Assembly (NCBI GenBank): GCA_030998225.1
Contig: JAPYXD010000679.1
Location: forward strand, 806,001-870,000
Length of the DNA: 64,000 bases
From: Diplolepis rosae
Taxonomy: Eukaryota > Arthropoda > Insecta > Hymenoptera > Diplolepididae
Direction: 5' to 3'
The notes under the pieces were generated by a model. That model had not been told where the DNA came from. It searched no databases and saw nothing but the letters and a program-made list of their open reading frames with translations. The translations under genes and the position numbers were made by a program. Position 1 is the stretch's first letter. Each line of letters begins with the position of its first letter. Below, in pieces: positions 14,183 through 28,753 of this stretch.

Positions 14183-14812
14183 GCTTGAAGAAGAATTGAT
14201 GAGGATACATATTTAGACTTAAAATTGTTTTTTGAATGGTCTTTAGAGACGACAGAAATTATTGAAATGTGTTGCATCTTAACGTCTGGGCATAAAATCT
14301 TTCATAATTTCTTTAAATCGATAATGTAACAAAATTTTATTTGAATATTCTTTAAGAGGACATCATCAGGATACATATTCAGATTTAAAAAGTGTTTTCT
14401 GTACGGTGTTTTAGAGACGACAGACATTATTTTAATGTGCTTCATCTTTACGTCTGGGAATAAAGTCTTTCATAATTTCCTTAAATCGATATAGCAAAAA
14501 AAGTGTAATGGAATATTCTTAAAGAAGACATTAGGAGGACACTTATTCAGACTTAAAATTGTTTTTTGAATGGTCTTTCGAGACGGCAGAAATTATTGAA
14601 ATGTGTTGCATCTTAACGTATGGGAATAAAATCTTTTATAATTTCCTTAAATGGATATTGTAACAAATTTTTATTTCAATATTCTATAAGAGGACATAAT
14701 CAGGATACATATTCAGATTTAAAAGTGTTTTTTGAACGGTCTTTAGAGACAGCAGAAATTATAGAATGTGTTGCATCATAACGTCTTTGGATAGAATCTG
14801 TTATTGTATTGG
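14183..14812 (+). repeat. D-S cassette, copy 3
   Basis: Markers are at 14,183, 14,529 and 14,799. D-to-S spacing is 346 bp because two single-base insertions fall in this copy (an extra A in tttaaaaagtg and an extra T in ggtgttttagag). S-to-deletion spacing is 270 bp. The whole cassette is offset about 4,610 bp from copy 2. Confidence 0.92.
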
Positions 14813-16812
14813 AATATTCTTAAAGACGATATCACCAGGATACATTTTTATACTTAAAATTGTCTTTTGTATGGTCTTTAGAGACGGCAGAAATTATTGA
14901 AATGTGTTGCATCTTAACGTCTGTGGATATAATCTGTTATAATTTCCTTAAATCGATATTGCAAAAAAAATGTAATGGAATATTCTTTAAGTAGACTTTA
15001 TGAGGATACATATTCAGACTTAAAATTGTTTTTTGAATGGTGCTTTAGAGACGACAGAAATTATTTTAATGTGTTCTATCTTTACGTCTGGGAATAAAAT
15101 CTTTTATAATTTCCTTAAATCGATATTGTGACATAATTTTATTTGAATATTCTTTAAGAGGACATCATCAGGATACATATTGAGATTTAAAAGTGTTTTT
15201 TTAATTGGTCTTTAGTGACGAACGAAATTATTGAAATGTGTTGCAACTTAACGTCTGGGAATAAAATCTTTCATAATTTCTTTAAGTCGATATTGTAACA
15301 AAATTTTATTTCAATATTCTTTAAGAGGACATCATCAGGATACATATTCAGATTTAAAAATTGTTTTTTGAACGGTCTTTAGAGACGACAGAAATTATTG
15401 TAAAGTGTTGCATCTTAACGTCTTTGAGTAAAATCTGTTATAATTTCCTTAAATCGATATTGCAAAGAAATTGTATTGGAATATTCTTAAAGACGATATC
15501 ATCAGGATACATATTTATACTTAAAATTGTTTTTTGAATGGTCTTTCGAGACGGCAGAAATTATTGTAATGTGTTGCATTTAACGTCTGTGGATATAATC
15601 TGTTATAATTTCCTTAAACCGATATTGCAAAAAAAATGTAATGGAATATTCTTAAAGAAGACTTTTTGAGGATACATATTCAGATTTAAAATTGTTTTTT
15701 GTACGGTCTTTATAGACGACAGAAATTATTTTAATGTGTTTTATCTTTACGTCTGGGAATAAAATCTTTTATAATTTCCTTAAATCGATATTGTATCAAA
15801 ATTTTATTTGAATATTCTTCAAGAGGACGTCATCAGGATACATATTCAGATTTAAAAGTGTTTTTTGAATGGTCTTTCGAGACGGCAGAAATTATTGAAA
15901 TGTGTTGCTTCTTAACGTCCGTGGATATAATCTGCTATAATTTCCTTAAACCGATATTGCAAAGAAATTGTATTGGAATATTCTTAAAGACGATATCATC
16001 AGGATACATATTTATACTTAAAATTGTCTTTTGTATTGTCTTTAGAGACGACAGAAATTATTGAAATGTGTTGCATCTTAACGTCTGTGGATATAATCTG
16101 TTATAATTTCCTTAAACCGATATTGCAAAAAAAATGTAATGGAATATTCTTAAAGAAGACTTTATGAGGATACATATTCAGACTTAAAATTGTTTTTTGA
16201 ATGGTCTTTCGAGACGGCAGAAATTATTGACATGTGTTGCATCTTAGTCTGGGCATAAAATATTTCATAATTTCCTTAAATCGATATTGTAACAAAATTT
16301 TATTTCAATATTCTATAAGATGACATCATCAGGATACATATTCAGATTTAAAAGTGTTTTTTGAACGGTCTTGAGAGACAGCAGAAATTATAGAATGTGT
16401 TGCATCATTACGTCTTTGGATAGAATCTGTTATAATATCCTTAAGTCGATATTGCAAAGAAATTGTAATGGAATATTCTTAAAGAAGACTTTATGAGGAT
16501 ACATATTTATACTTAAAATTGTCTTTTGTATGGTCTTTAGAGACGGCAGAACTTATTGAAATGTGTTGCATCTTAACGTCTGTGGATATAATCTGTTATA
16601 ATTTCCTTAAATCGATATTGCAAAAAAAATGTAATGGAATATTCTTAAAGAAGACTTTATGAGGATACATATTCAGACTTAAAATTGTTTTTTGAATGGT
16701 CTTTCGAGACGGCAGAAATTATTGAAATGTGTTGCATCTTAACGTCTGTGGATAAAATATTTCATAATTTCCTTAAATCGATATTGTAACAAAATTTTAT
16801 TTCAATATTCTA

Positions 16813-17502
16813 TAAGATGACATCATCAGGATACATATTCAGATTTAAAAGTGTTTTTTGAACGGTCTTGAGAGACAGCAGAAATTATAGAATGTGTTGC
16901 ATCATTACGTCTTTGGATAGAATCTGTTATAATATCCTTAAGTCGATATTGCAAAGAAATTGTAGTTGAATATTCTAAAACACGATATCATCAGGATACA
17001 TATTTATACCTAAACTTGTCTTTTGTATGGTCTTAAGAGACGGCAGAAATTATTTTAATGTGTTTCATCTTTACGTCTCGGAATAAAATCTTTCGTAATT
17101 TCTTTAAATCCATATTGTAACAAAATTTTATTTAAATATTCTTTAAGAGGATATCATCAGGATACATATTCAGATTTAAAATTGTTTTTTGAACGGTCTT
17201 TAGAGACGGCAGAAATTATAGAATGTGTTGCATCTTAACGTCTTCGGATAGAATCTGTTATAATTTCCTTAAGTCGATATTGCAATAAAAATGTAATGGA
17301 ATATGCTTGAAGAAGAATAGATGAGGATACATATTTAGACTTAAAATTGTTTTTTGAATGGTCTTTAGAGACGACAGAAATTATTGAAATGTGTTGCATC
17401 TTAACGTCTGGGCATAAAATCTTTCATAATTTCTTTAAATCGGTAATGTAACAAAATTTTATTTGAATATTCTTTAAGAGGACATCATCAGGATACGTAT
17501 TC
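16813..17502 (+). repeat. R1 composite block, copy 3
   Basis: It spans 680 bp (16,813 to 17,493). It differs from copies 1, 2 and 4 by gagacagcag, catcattacg, tgtagttgaat and tacctaaacttg. Those same changes reappear in copy 6, which points to sequence exchange between distant blocks. Confidence 0.9.
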
Positions 17503-20500
17503 AGATTTAAAAGTGTTTTCTGTACGGTCTTTAGAGACGATAGAAATTATTGAAATGTGTTGCATCTTAACGTCCGTGGATATAATCTGCTATAATTTCC
17601 TTAAACCGATATTGCAAAAAAAATGTTATGGAATATTCTTAAAGAAGACTTCTTGAGGATACATATTCAGACTTAAAATTGTTTTTTGAATGGTCTTTAG
17701 AGACGGCAGAAATTATTGAAATGTGTTGCATCTTAACGTCCGTGGATATAATCTGCTATAATTTCCTTAAACCGATATTGCAAAAAAATGTTATGGAATA
17801 TTCTATAAGAGGACATAATCAGGATACATATTCAGATTTAAAAGTGTTTTTTGAACGGTCTTCAGAGACAGCAGAAATTATAGAATGTGTTGCATCATAA
17901 CGTCTTTGGATAGAATCTGTTATTGTATTGGAATATTCTTAAAGACGATATCACCAGGATACATATTTATACTTAAAATTGTCTTTTGTATGGTCTTTAG
18001 AGACGGCAGAAATTATTGAAATGTGTTGCATCTTAACGTCTGTGGATATAATCTGTTATAATTTCCTTAAATCGATATTGCAAAAAAATGTAATGGAATA
18101 TTCTTAAAGAAGACTTTATGAGGATACATATTCAGACTTAAAATTGTTTTTTGAATGGTCTTTAGAGACGACAGAAATTATTTTAATGTGTTTTATCTTT
18201 ACGTCTGGGAATAAAATCTTTTAGAATTTCCTTAAATCGATATTGTAACAAAATTTGATTTGAATATTCTTTAAGAGGACATCATCAGGATACATATTAA
18301 GATTTAAAATTATTTTTTGAATGGTCACTAGAGACGGCAGAAATTATTGTAATGTGTTGCATCTTAACGTCTGGGAATAAAATCTTTCATAATTTCTTTA
18401 AATCGATATTGTAACAAAATTTTATTTCAATATTCTTTAAGAGGACATCATCAGGATACATATTCAGATTTAAAAGTGTTTTTTGAACGGTCTTTAGAGA
18501 CGACAGAAATTATTGTAATGTGTTGCATCTTAACGTCTCTGAGTAAAATCTGTTATAATTTCCTTAAATCGATATTGCAAAGAAATTGTATTGGAATATT
18601 CTTAAAGACGATATCATCAGGATACATATTTATACTTAAAATTGTCTTTTGTATGGTCTTTAGAGACGGCAGAAATTATTGAAATGTGTTGCATCTTAAC
18701 GTCTGTGGATATAATCTGTTATAATTTCCTTAAATCGATATTGCAAAAAAAATGTAATGGAATATTCTTAAAAGAAGACTTTATGAGGATACATGTTCAG
18801 GCATAAAATTGTTTTTTGAATGGTCTTTAGAGACGACAGAAATTATTTTAATGTGTTGTATCTTTACGTATGGAAATAAAATCTTTTAGAATTTCCTTAA
18901 ATCGATATTGTAACAAAATTTGATTTGAATATTCTTAAAGAGGACATCATCAGGATACATATTCAGATTTAAAAGTGTTTTTTGAACGGTCTTTAGAGAC
19001 GACAGAAATTATTGTAATGTGTTGCATCTTAACGTCTGTGGATATAATCTGTTATAATTTCCTTAAATCCATATTGCAAAGAAATTGTATTGGAATATTC
19101 TTAAAGACGATATCATCAGGATACATATTTATACTTAAAATTGTCTTTTGTATGGTCTCTAGAGACGGCAGAAATTATTGAAATGTGTTGCATCTTAACG
19201 TCTGTGGATAAAATCTGTTATAATTTCCTTAAATCGATATAGAAAAAAAATGTAATGGAATATTCTTAAAGAAAACTTTATGAGGATACATATTCAGACT
19301 TAAAATTGTTTTTTGAATGGTCTTTCGAGACGGCAGAAATTATTGAAATGTGTTGCATCTTAACGTATGGGAATAAAATCTTTTATAATTTCCTTAAATG
19401 GATATTGTAACAAATTTTTATTTCAATATTCTATAAGAGGACATAATCAGGATACATATTCAGATTTAAAAGTGTTTTTTGAACGGTCTTTAGAGACAGC
19501 AGAAATTATAGAATGTGTTGCATCATAACGTCTTTGGATAGAATCTGTTATTGTATTGGAATATTCTTAAAGACGATATCACCAGGATACATTTTTATAC
19601 TTAAAATTATCTTTTGTATGGTCTTTAGAGACGGCAGAAATTATTGAAATGTGTTGCATCTTAACGTCTGTGGATATAATCTGTTATAATTTCCTTAAAT
19701 CGATATTGCAAAAAAAATGTAATGGAATATTCTTAAAGTAGACTTTATGAGGATACATATTCAGACTTAAAATTGTTTTTTGAATGGTCTTTCGAGACGA
19801 CAGAAATTATTTTAATGTGTTCTATCTTTACGTCTGGGAATAAAATCTTTTATAATTTCCTTAAATCGATATTGTAACATAATTTTATTTGAACATTCTT
19901 TAAGAGGACATCATCAGGATACATATTCAGTTTTAAAAGTGTTTTATGTACGGTGTTTAGAGACTACAGATATTATTGTAATGTGTTGCATCTTAACGTC
20001 TGGGAATAAAATCTTTCATAATTTCTTTAAGTCGATATTGTAACAAAATTTTATTTCAATATTCTTTAAGAGGACATCATCAGGATACATATTCAGATTT
20101 AAAATTGTTTTTTGAACGGTCTTTAGAGACGACAGAAATTATTGTAAAGTGTTGCATCTTAACGTCTTTGAGTAAAATCTGTTATAATTTCCTTAAATCG
20201 ATATTGTAACATAATTTTATTTGAATATTCTTTAAGAGGACATCATCAGGATACATATTGAGATTTAAAAGTGTTTTTGAATGGTCTTTAGAGACGGCAG
20301 AAATTATTGTAATGTGTTGCATCTTAACGTCTGGGAATAAAATCTTTCATAATTTCTTTAAGTCGATATTGTAACAAAAATTTTATTTCAATATTCTTTA
20401 AGAGGACATAATCAGGATACATATTCAGATTTAAAAGTGTTTTTTGAACGGTCTTTAGAGACAGCAGAAATTATAGAATGTGTTGCATCATAACGTCTTT

Positions 20501-22194
20501 GGATAGAATCTGTTATTGTATTGGAATATTCTTAAAGACGATATCACCAGGATACATTTTTTATACTTAAAATTGTCTTTTGTATGGTCTTTAGAGACGG
20601 CAGAAATTATTGAAATGTGTTGCATCTTAACGTCTGTGGATATAATCTGTTATAATTTCCTTAAATCGATATTGCAAAAAAAATGTAATGGAATATTCTT
20701 AAAGAAGACTTTATGAGGATACATATTCAGACTTAAAATTGTTTTTTGAATGGTCTTTAGAGACGACAGAAATTATTTTAATGTGTTTTATCTTTACGTC
20801 TGGAAATAAAATCTTTTAGAATTTCCTTAAATCGATATTGTAACAAAATTTGATTTGAATATTCTTTAAGAGGACATCATCAGGATACATATTGAGATTT
20901 AAAAGTGTTTTTTAAATGGTCTTTAGAGACGACAGAAATTATTGAAATGTGTTGCATCTTAAAGTCTTTGGATTAAATCTTTCATAATTTCTTTAAGTCG
21001 ATATTGTAACAAAATTTTATTTCAATATTCTGTAAGAAGACATCATTAGGATACATATTCAGATTTAAAATTGTTTTTTGTACCGTCTTTATAGACGACA
21101 GAAATTATTGTAATGTGTTGCATCTTAACGTCTTTGAACAAAATCTGTTATAATTTCCTTAAGTCGATATTGCAAAGAAATTGTATTGGAATATTCTTAA
21201 AGACGATATCATCAGGATACATATTTATACTTAAAATTGTCTTTTGCATGGTCTTTAGAGACGGCAGAAATTATTGAAATGTGTTGCATCTTAACGTCTG
21301 TGGATATAATCTGTTATAATTTCCTTAAACCGATATTGCAAAAAAAATGTAATGGAATATTCTTAAAGAAGACTTTTTGAGGATACATATTCAGACTTAA
21401 AATTGTTTTTTGAATGGTCTTTATAGACGACAGAAATTATTTTAATGTGTTTTATCTTTACGTCTGGGAATAAAATCTTTTATAATTTCCTTAAATCGAT
21501 ATTGTATCAAAATTTTATTTGAATATTCTTCAAGAGGACGTCATCAGGATACATATTCAGATTTAAAAGTGTTTTTTGAATGGTCTTTCGAGACGGCAGA
21601 AATTATTGAAATGTGTTGCTTCTTAACGTCCGTGGATATAATCTGCTATAATTTCCTTAAACCGATATTGCAAAGAAATTGTATTGGAATATTCTTAAAG
21701 ACGATATCATCAGGATACATATTTATACTTAAAATTGTCTTTTGTATGGTCTTTAGAGACGGCAGAAATTATTGAAATGTGTTGCATCTTAACGTCTGTG
21801 GATATAATCTGTTATAATTTCCTTAAATCGATATTGCAAAAAAAATGTAATGGAATATTCTTAAAGTAGACTTTATGAGGATACATATTTAGACTTAAAA
21901 TTGTCTTTTGTATGGTCTTTAGAGACGGCAGAACTTATTGAAATGTGTTGCATCTTAACGTCTGTGGATATAATCTGTTATAATTTCCTTAAATCGATAT
22001 TGCAAAAAAAATGTAATGGAATATTCTTAAAGAAGACTTTATGAGGATACATATTCAGACTTAAAATTGTTTTTTGAATGGTCTTTTGAGACGGCAGAAA
22101 TTATTGAAATGTGTTGCATCTTAACGTCTGGGAATAAAATCTTTCATAATTTCTTTAAATCGATAATGTAACAAAATTTTATTTCAATATTCTA

Positions 22195-22884
22195 TAAGAT
22201 GACATCATCAGGATACATATTCAGATTTAAAAGTGTTTTTTGAACGGTCTTGAGAGACAACAGAAATTATAGAATGTGTTGCATCATAACGTCTTTGGAT
22301 AGAATCTGTTATAATATCCTTAAGTCGATATTGCAAAGAAATTGTAGTGGAATATTCTAAAACACGATATCATCAGGATACATATTTATACCTAAAATTG
22401 TCTTTTGTATGGTCTTAAGAGACGGCAGAAATTATTTTAATGTGTTTCATCTTTACGTCTCGGAATAAAATCTTTCGTAATTTCTTTAAATCCATATTGT
22501 AACAAAATTTTATTTAAATATTCTTTAAGAGGATATCATCAGGATACATATTCAGATTTAAAATTGTTTTTTGAACGGTCTTTAGAGACGGCAGAAATTA
22601 TAGAATGTGTTGCATCTTAACGTCTTCGGATAGAATCTGTTATAATTTCCTTAAGTCGATATTGCAATAAAAATGTAATGGAATATGCTTGAAGAAGAAT
22701 AGATGAGGATACATATTTAGACTTAAAATTGTTTTTTGAATGGTCTTTAGAGACGACAGAAATTATTGAAATGTGTTGCATCTTAACGTCTGGGCATAAA
22801 ATCTTTCATAATTTCTTTAAATCGGTAATGTAACAAAATTTTATTTGAATATTCTTTAAGAGGACATCATCAGGATACGTATTC
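22195..22884 (+). repeat. R1 composite block, copy 4
   Basis: It spans 680 bp (22,195 to 22,875), 5,382 bp after copy 3. The following monomers include ttggatctt, a C-to-G change shared with copy 2 (12.78 kb) and absent from copy 3. At 23,181 an A-type left half joins directly to a B-type right half (ggaatattctataagagg), as also near 17,797. Confidence 0.9.
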
Positions 22885-24815
22885 AGATTTAAAAGTGTTT
22901 TCTGTACGGTCTTTAGAGACGATAGAAATTATTGAAATGTGTTGGATCTTAACGTCTGTGGATATAATCTGCTATAATTTCCTTAAACCGATATTGCAAA
23001 AAAAATGTTATGGAATATTCTTAAAGAAGACTTCTTGAGGATACATATTTATACTTAAAATTGTCTTTTGTATGGTCTCTAGAGACGGCAGAAATTATTG
23101 AAATGTGTTGCATCTTAACGTCCGTGGATATAATCTGCTATAATTTCCTTAAACCGATATTGCAAAAAAAATGTTATGGAATATTCTATAAGAGGACATA
23201 ATCAGGATACATATTCAGATTTAAAAGTGTTTTTTGAACGGTCTTTAGAGACAGAAGAAATTATAGAATTTGTTTCATCATAACGTCTTTGGATAGAATC
23301 TGTTATTGTATTGGAATATTCTTAAAGACGATATCACCAGGATACATATTTATACTTAAAATTGTCTTTTGTATGGTCTTTAGAGACGGCAGAAATAATT
23401 GAAATGTGTTGCATCTTAACGTCTGTGGATAAAATCTTTTATAATTTCCTTAAATCGATATTGCAAAAAAATGTAATGGAATATTCTTAAAGAAGACTTT
23501 ATGAGGATACATATTCAGACATAAAATTGTTTTTTGAATGGTCTTTAGAGACAACAGAAATTATTGAAATGTGTTTTATCTTTACGTCTGGAAATAAAAT
23601 CTTTTAGAATTTCCTTAAATCGATATTGTAACAAAATTTGATTTGAATATTCTTTAAGAGGACATCATCAGGATACATATTGAGATTTAAAAGTGTTTTT
23701 TGAATGGTCTTTAGAGACGGCAGAAATTATTGTAATGTGTTGCATCTTAACGTCTGGGAATAAAATCTTTCATAATTTCATTAACTCGATATTGTAACAA
23801 AATTTTATTTCAATATTCTTTAAGAGGACATCATCAGGATACATATTCAGATTTAAAAGTGTTTTTTGAACGGTCGTTAGAGACGACAGAAATTATTGTA
23901 ATGTGTTGCATCTTAACGTCTTTGAGTAAAATCTGTTATAATTTCCTTAAATCGATATTGCAAAGAAATTGTATTGGAATATTCTAAAACACGATATCAT
24001 CAGGATACATATTTATACTTAAAATTGTCTTTTGTATGGTCTTTAGAGACGGCAGAAATTATTGAAATGTGTTGCATCTTAACGTCTGTGGATATAATCT
24101 GTTATAATTTCCTTAAATCGATATTGCAAAAAAAATGTAATGGTATATTCTTAAAGAAGACTTTATGAGGATACATATTCAGACTTAAAATTGTTTTTTG
24201 AATGGTCTTTTGAGACGACAGAAATTATTTTAATGTGTTTTATCTTTACGTCTGGGAATAAAATCTTTTATAATTTCCTTAAATCGATATTGTAACAAAA
24301 TTTTATTTGAATATTCTTTAAGAGGACATCATCAGGATACATATTCAGATTTAAAAGTGTTTTTTGAACGGTCTTTAGAGACGGCAGAAATTATTGAAAT
24401 GTGTTGCATCTTAACGTCTGTGTATATAAAGTGTAATAATTTCCTTAAATCGATATTGCAAAGAAATTGTATTAGAATATTCTTAAAGACGATATCATCA
24501 GGATACATATTAATACTTAAAATTGTCTTTTGTATGGTCTTTAGAGACGGCAGAAATTATTGAAATGTGTTGCATCTTAACGTCTGTGGATATAATCTGT
24601 TATAATTTCCTTAAATCGATATTGCAAAAAAAATGTAATGGAATATTCTTAAAGAAGACTTTATGAGGATACATATTCAGACTTAAAATTGTTTTTTGAA
24701 TGGTCTTTCGAGACGGCAGAAATTATTGAAATGTGTTGCATCTTAATGTCTGGGAATAAAATCTTACATAATTTCTTTAATCCGAATTGTAACAAAATTT
24801 TATTTCAATATTCTA

Positions 24816-25174
24816 TAAGATGACATCATCAGGATACATATTCAGATTTAAAAGTGTTTTTTGAACGGTCTTGAGAGACAACAGAAATTATAGAATGTGT
24901 TGCATCATAACGTCTTTGGATAGAATCTGTTATAATATCCTTAAGTCGATATTGCAAAGAAATTGTATTGGAATATTCTAAAACACGATATCATCAGGAT
25001 ACATATTTAGACTTAAAATTGTTTTTTGAATGGTCTTTAGAGACGACAGAAATTATTGAAATGTGTTGCATCTTAACGTCTGGGCATAAAATCTTTCATA
25101 ATTTCTTTAAATCGATAATGTAACAAAATTTTATTTGAATATTCTTTAAGAGGACATCATCAGGATACGTATTC
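24816..25174 (+). repeat. R1 composite block, copy 5 (two monomers missing)
   Basis: The first and last markers are only 349 bp apart (24,816 to 25,165), 331 bp less than in copies 1-4, which is two monomers. The missing part is the tctcggaataaaatc monomer and most of the D monomer. The junction reads ctaaaacacgatatc, then atatttagacttaaaattg. Confidence 0.9.
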
Positions 25175-26470
25175 AGATTTAAAAGTGTTTTCTGTACGGT
25201 CTTTAGAGACGATAGAAATTATTGAAATGTGTTGCATCTTAACGTCTGTGGATATAATCTGCTATAATTTCCTTAAACCGATATTGCAAAAAAAATGTTA
25301 TGGAATATTCTTAAAGAACACTTCTTGAGGATACATATTCAGACTTAAGATTGTCTTTTTGTATGGTCTCTAGAGACGGCAGAAATTATTGAAATGTGTT
25401 GCATCTTAACGTCCGTGGATATAATCTGCTATAATTTCCTTAAACCGAAATTGCAAAAAAAATGTTATGGAATATTCATAAAGAAGACTTTATTAGGATA
25501 CATATTCAGAATTAAAATTGTTTTTTGAATGGTCTTTAGAGACGTCAGAAATTATTGAAATGTGTTGCATCTTAACGTCTGGGAATAAAATCTTTCATAA
25601 TTTCTTTAAATCGATATTGTAACAAAATTTTATTTCAATATTCTATAAGAAGACATCATCAGGATACATATTCAGATTTAAAATTGTTTTTTGTACGGTC
25701 TTTATAGACGACAGAAATTATTTTAAAATGTTTCATCTTTACGTCTGGGAATAAAATCTTTTGTAATTTCCTTAAATCGACATTGTAACAAAATTTTATT
25801 TGAATATTCTTTAAGAGGACATCATCAGGATACATATTCAGATTTAATAGTGTTTTTTGAGTGTTCTTTAGAGACGACAGAAATTATTTTAATGTGTTTC
25901 ATCTTAATGTCTGGGAATAAAATCTTTCATAATTTCCTTAAATCGATATTGTCACAAAAGTTTATTTGAATATTCTTTAAGAGGACATCATCAGGATACA
26001 TATTCAGATTTAAAATTGTTTTTTTAATTGTCTTTAGAGACGACAGAAATTATTTTAATGTGTTTCATCTTTACGTCTGGAAATAAAATCTTTTATAATT
26101 TCCTTAAATCGATATTGCAAAAAAAATGTAATGGAATATTCTTAAAGAAGACTTTATTAGGATACATATTCATACTTAAAATTGTTCTTTGAATGGTCTT
26201 TCGAGAAGGCAGAAATTATTGAAATGTGTTGCATCTTTACGTCTGGGAATAAAATCATTTATAATTTCTTTAAATCCATATTGTAACAAAAGTTTATTTG
26301 AATATTCTTTAAGAGGACATCATCAGGATACATATTCAGATTTAAAAGTGTTTTTTGAACGGTCTTTAGAGACAGCAGGAATTGTAGAATATGTTGCATC
26401 TTACCGTCTTCCGATAGAATCTGTTATAATTTCCTTAAGTCGATATTGCAATAAAAATGTAATGTAATAT

Positions 26471-27098
26471 GCTTGAAGAAGAATTGATGAGGATACATAT
26501 TTAGACTTAAAATTGTTTTTTGAATGGTCTTTAGAGACGACAGAAATTATTGAAATATGTTGCATCTTAACGTCTGGGCATAAAATCTTTCATAATTTCT
26601 TTAAATCGATAATGTAACAAAATTTTATTTGAATATTCTTTAAGAGGACATCTTCAGGATACATATTCAGATTTAAAAGTGTTTTCTGTACGGTGTTTAG
26701 AGACGACAGAAATTATTTTAATGTGCTTCATCTTTACGTCTGGGAATAAAGTCTTTCATAATTTCCTTAAATCGATATAGCAAAAAAAGTGTAATGGAAT
26801 ATTCTTAAAGAAGACATTAGGAGGACACTTATTCAGACTTAAAATTGTTTTTTGAATGGTCTTTCGAGACGGCAGAAATTATTGAAATGTGTTGCATCTT
26901 AACGTATGGGAATAAAATCTTTTATAATTTCCTTAAATGGATATTGTAACAAATTTTTATTTCAATATTCTATAAGAGGACATAATCAGGATACATATTC
27001 AGATTTAAAAGTGTTTTTTGAACGGTCTTTAGAGACAGCAGAAATTATAGAATGTGTTGCATCATAACGTCTTTGGATAGAATCTGTTATTGTATTGG
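26471..27098 (+). repeat. D-S cassette, copy 4
   Basis: Markers are at 26,471, 26,815 and 27,085, with spacings of 344 and 270 bp. It lies just upstream of the first full 1,463-bp unit in copy A of the 6.5-kb duplication, and its deleted monomer is the founder-like member of that unit. Confidence 0.92.
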
Positions 27099-27290
27099 AA
27101 TATTCTTAAAGACGATATCACCAGGATACATATTTATACTTAAAATTGTCTTTTGTATGGTCTTTAGAGACGGCAGAAATTATTGTAATGTGTTGCATCT
27201 TAACGTCTGGGAATAAAATCTTTCATAATTTCTTTAAATCGATATTGTAACAAAATTTTATTTCAATATTCTTTAAGAGGACATCATCAG

Positions 27291-28753
27291 GTGACATATT
27301 CAGATTTAAAAGTGTTTTTTGAACGGTCTTCAGAGACGACAGAAATTATTGTAATGTGTTGCATCTTAACGTCTTTGAGTAAAATCTGTTATAATTTCCT
27401 TAAATCGATTTTGCAAAGAAATTGTATTGGAATATTCTTAAAGACGATATCATCAGGATACATATTTATACTTAAAATTGTCTTTTCTATGGTCTTTAGA
27501 GACGGCAGAAATTATTGAAATGTGTTGCATCTTAACGTCTGTGGATATAATCTGTTATAATTTCCTTAAATCGATATTGCAAAAAAAATGTAATGGAATA
27601 TTCTTAAAGAAGACTTTATGAGGATACATATTCAGACTTAAAATTGTTTTTTGAATGGTCTTTCGAGACGGCAGAAATTATTGAAATGTGTTGCATCTTA
27701 ACGTATGGGAATAAAATCTTTTATAATTTCCTTAAATGGATATTGTAACAAAATTTTATTTGCATATTCTTTAAGAGGACATCATCAGGATACATATTCA
27801 GATTTAAAAGTGTTTTCTGTACGGTGTTTAGAGACGACAGAAATTATTGTAATGTGTTGCATCTTAACGTCTGGGAATAAAATCTTTCATAATTTCTTTA
27901 AATCGATATTGTAACAAAATTTTATTTCAATATTCTTTAAGAGGACATCATCAGGATACATATTCAGATTTAAAAGTGTTTTTTGAACGGTCTTTAGAGA
28001 CGACAGAAATTCTTGTAAAGTGTTGCATCTTAACGTCTTTGAGTAAAATCTGTTATAATTTCCTTAAATCGATATTGCAAAGAAATTGTTTTGGAATATT
28101 CTTAAAGACGATATCATCAGGATACATATTTATACTTAAAATTGTCTTTTGTATGGTCTTTAGAGACGACAGAAATTATTTTAATGTGCTTCATCTTTAC
28201 GTCTGGGAATAAAATCTTTTATAATTTCCTTAAATCGATATTGCAAAAAAAATGTAATGGAATATTCTTAAAGAAGACTTTATGAGGATACATATTCAGA
28301 CTTAAAATTGTTTTTTGAATGGTCTTTAGAGACGGCAGAAATTATTGAAATGTGTTGCATCTTAACGTATGGGAATAAAATCTTTTATAATTTCCTTAAA
28401 TGGATATTGTAACAAATTTTTATTTCAATATTCTATAAGAGGACATAATCAGGATACATATTCAGATTTAAAAGTGTTTTTTGAACGGTCTTTAGAGACA
28501 GCAGAAATTATAGAATGTGTTGCATCATAACGTCTTTGGATAGAATTTGTTATTGTATTGGAATATTCTTAAAGACGATATCACCAGGATACATATTTAT
28601 ACTTAAAATTGTCTTTTGTATGGTCTTTAGAGACGGCAGAAATTATTGTAATGTGTTGCATCTTAACGTCTGGGAATAAAATCTTTCATAATTTCTTTAA
28701 ATCGATATTGTAACAAAATTTTATTTCAATATTCTTTAAGAGGACATCATCAG
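27291..28753 (+). repeat. 1,463-bp nine-monomer unit, A1
   Basis: The unit is phased at the private marker caggtgacatattcag (gtgacat at 27,291). It holds nine monomers, one of them short by 30 bp, giving the observed 1,463 bp (9 x 166 minus 30 is 1,464). It includes a TTTGAGT type C monomer, a tatgggaataaaatc monomer, a gtacggtgtttag monomer, a second TTTGAGT monomer with attgttttgg, and the deletion junction at 28,548. Confidence 0.93.

Larger units (their letters stand above)
7591..23700 (+). repeat. R1 domain: long-period irregular higher-order repeat
   Basis: Four full R1 blocks start 4,443, 4,779 and 5,382 bp apart. Between blocks lie A/B/C monomers, A-prime runs, D-S cassettes 2 and 3, and monomers with the 30-bp deletion (10,189, 14,799, 17,918, 19,546, 20,511 and 23,301). 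Period differences are close to whole-monomer steps, so the blocks look like one ancestral unit of more than 4 kb that gained and lost monomers between copies. Confidence 0.8.
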
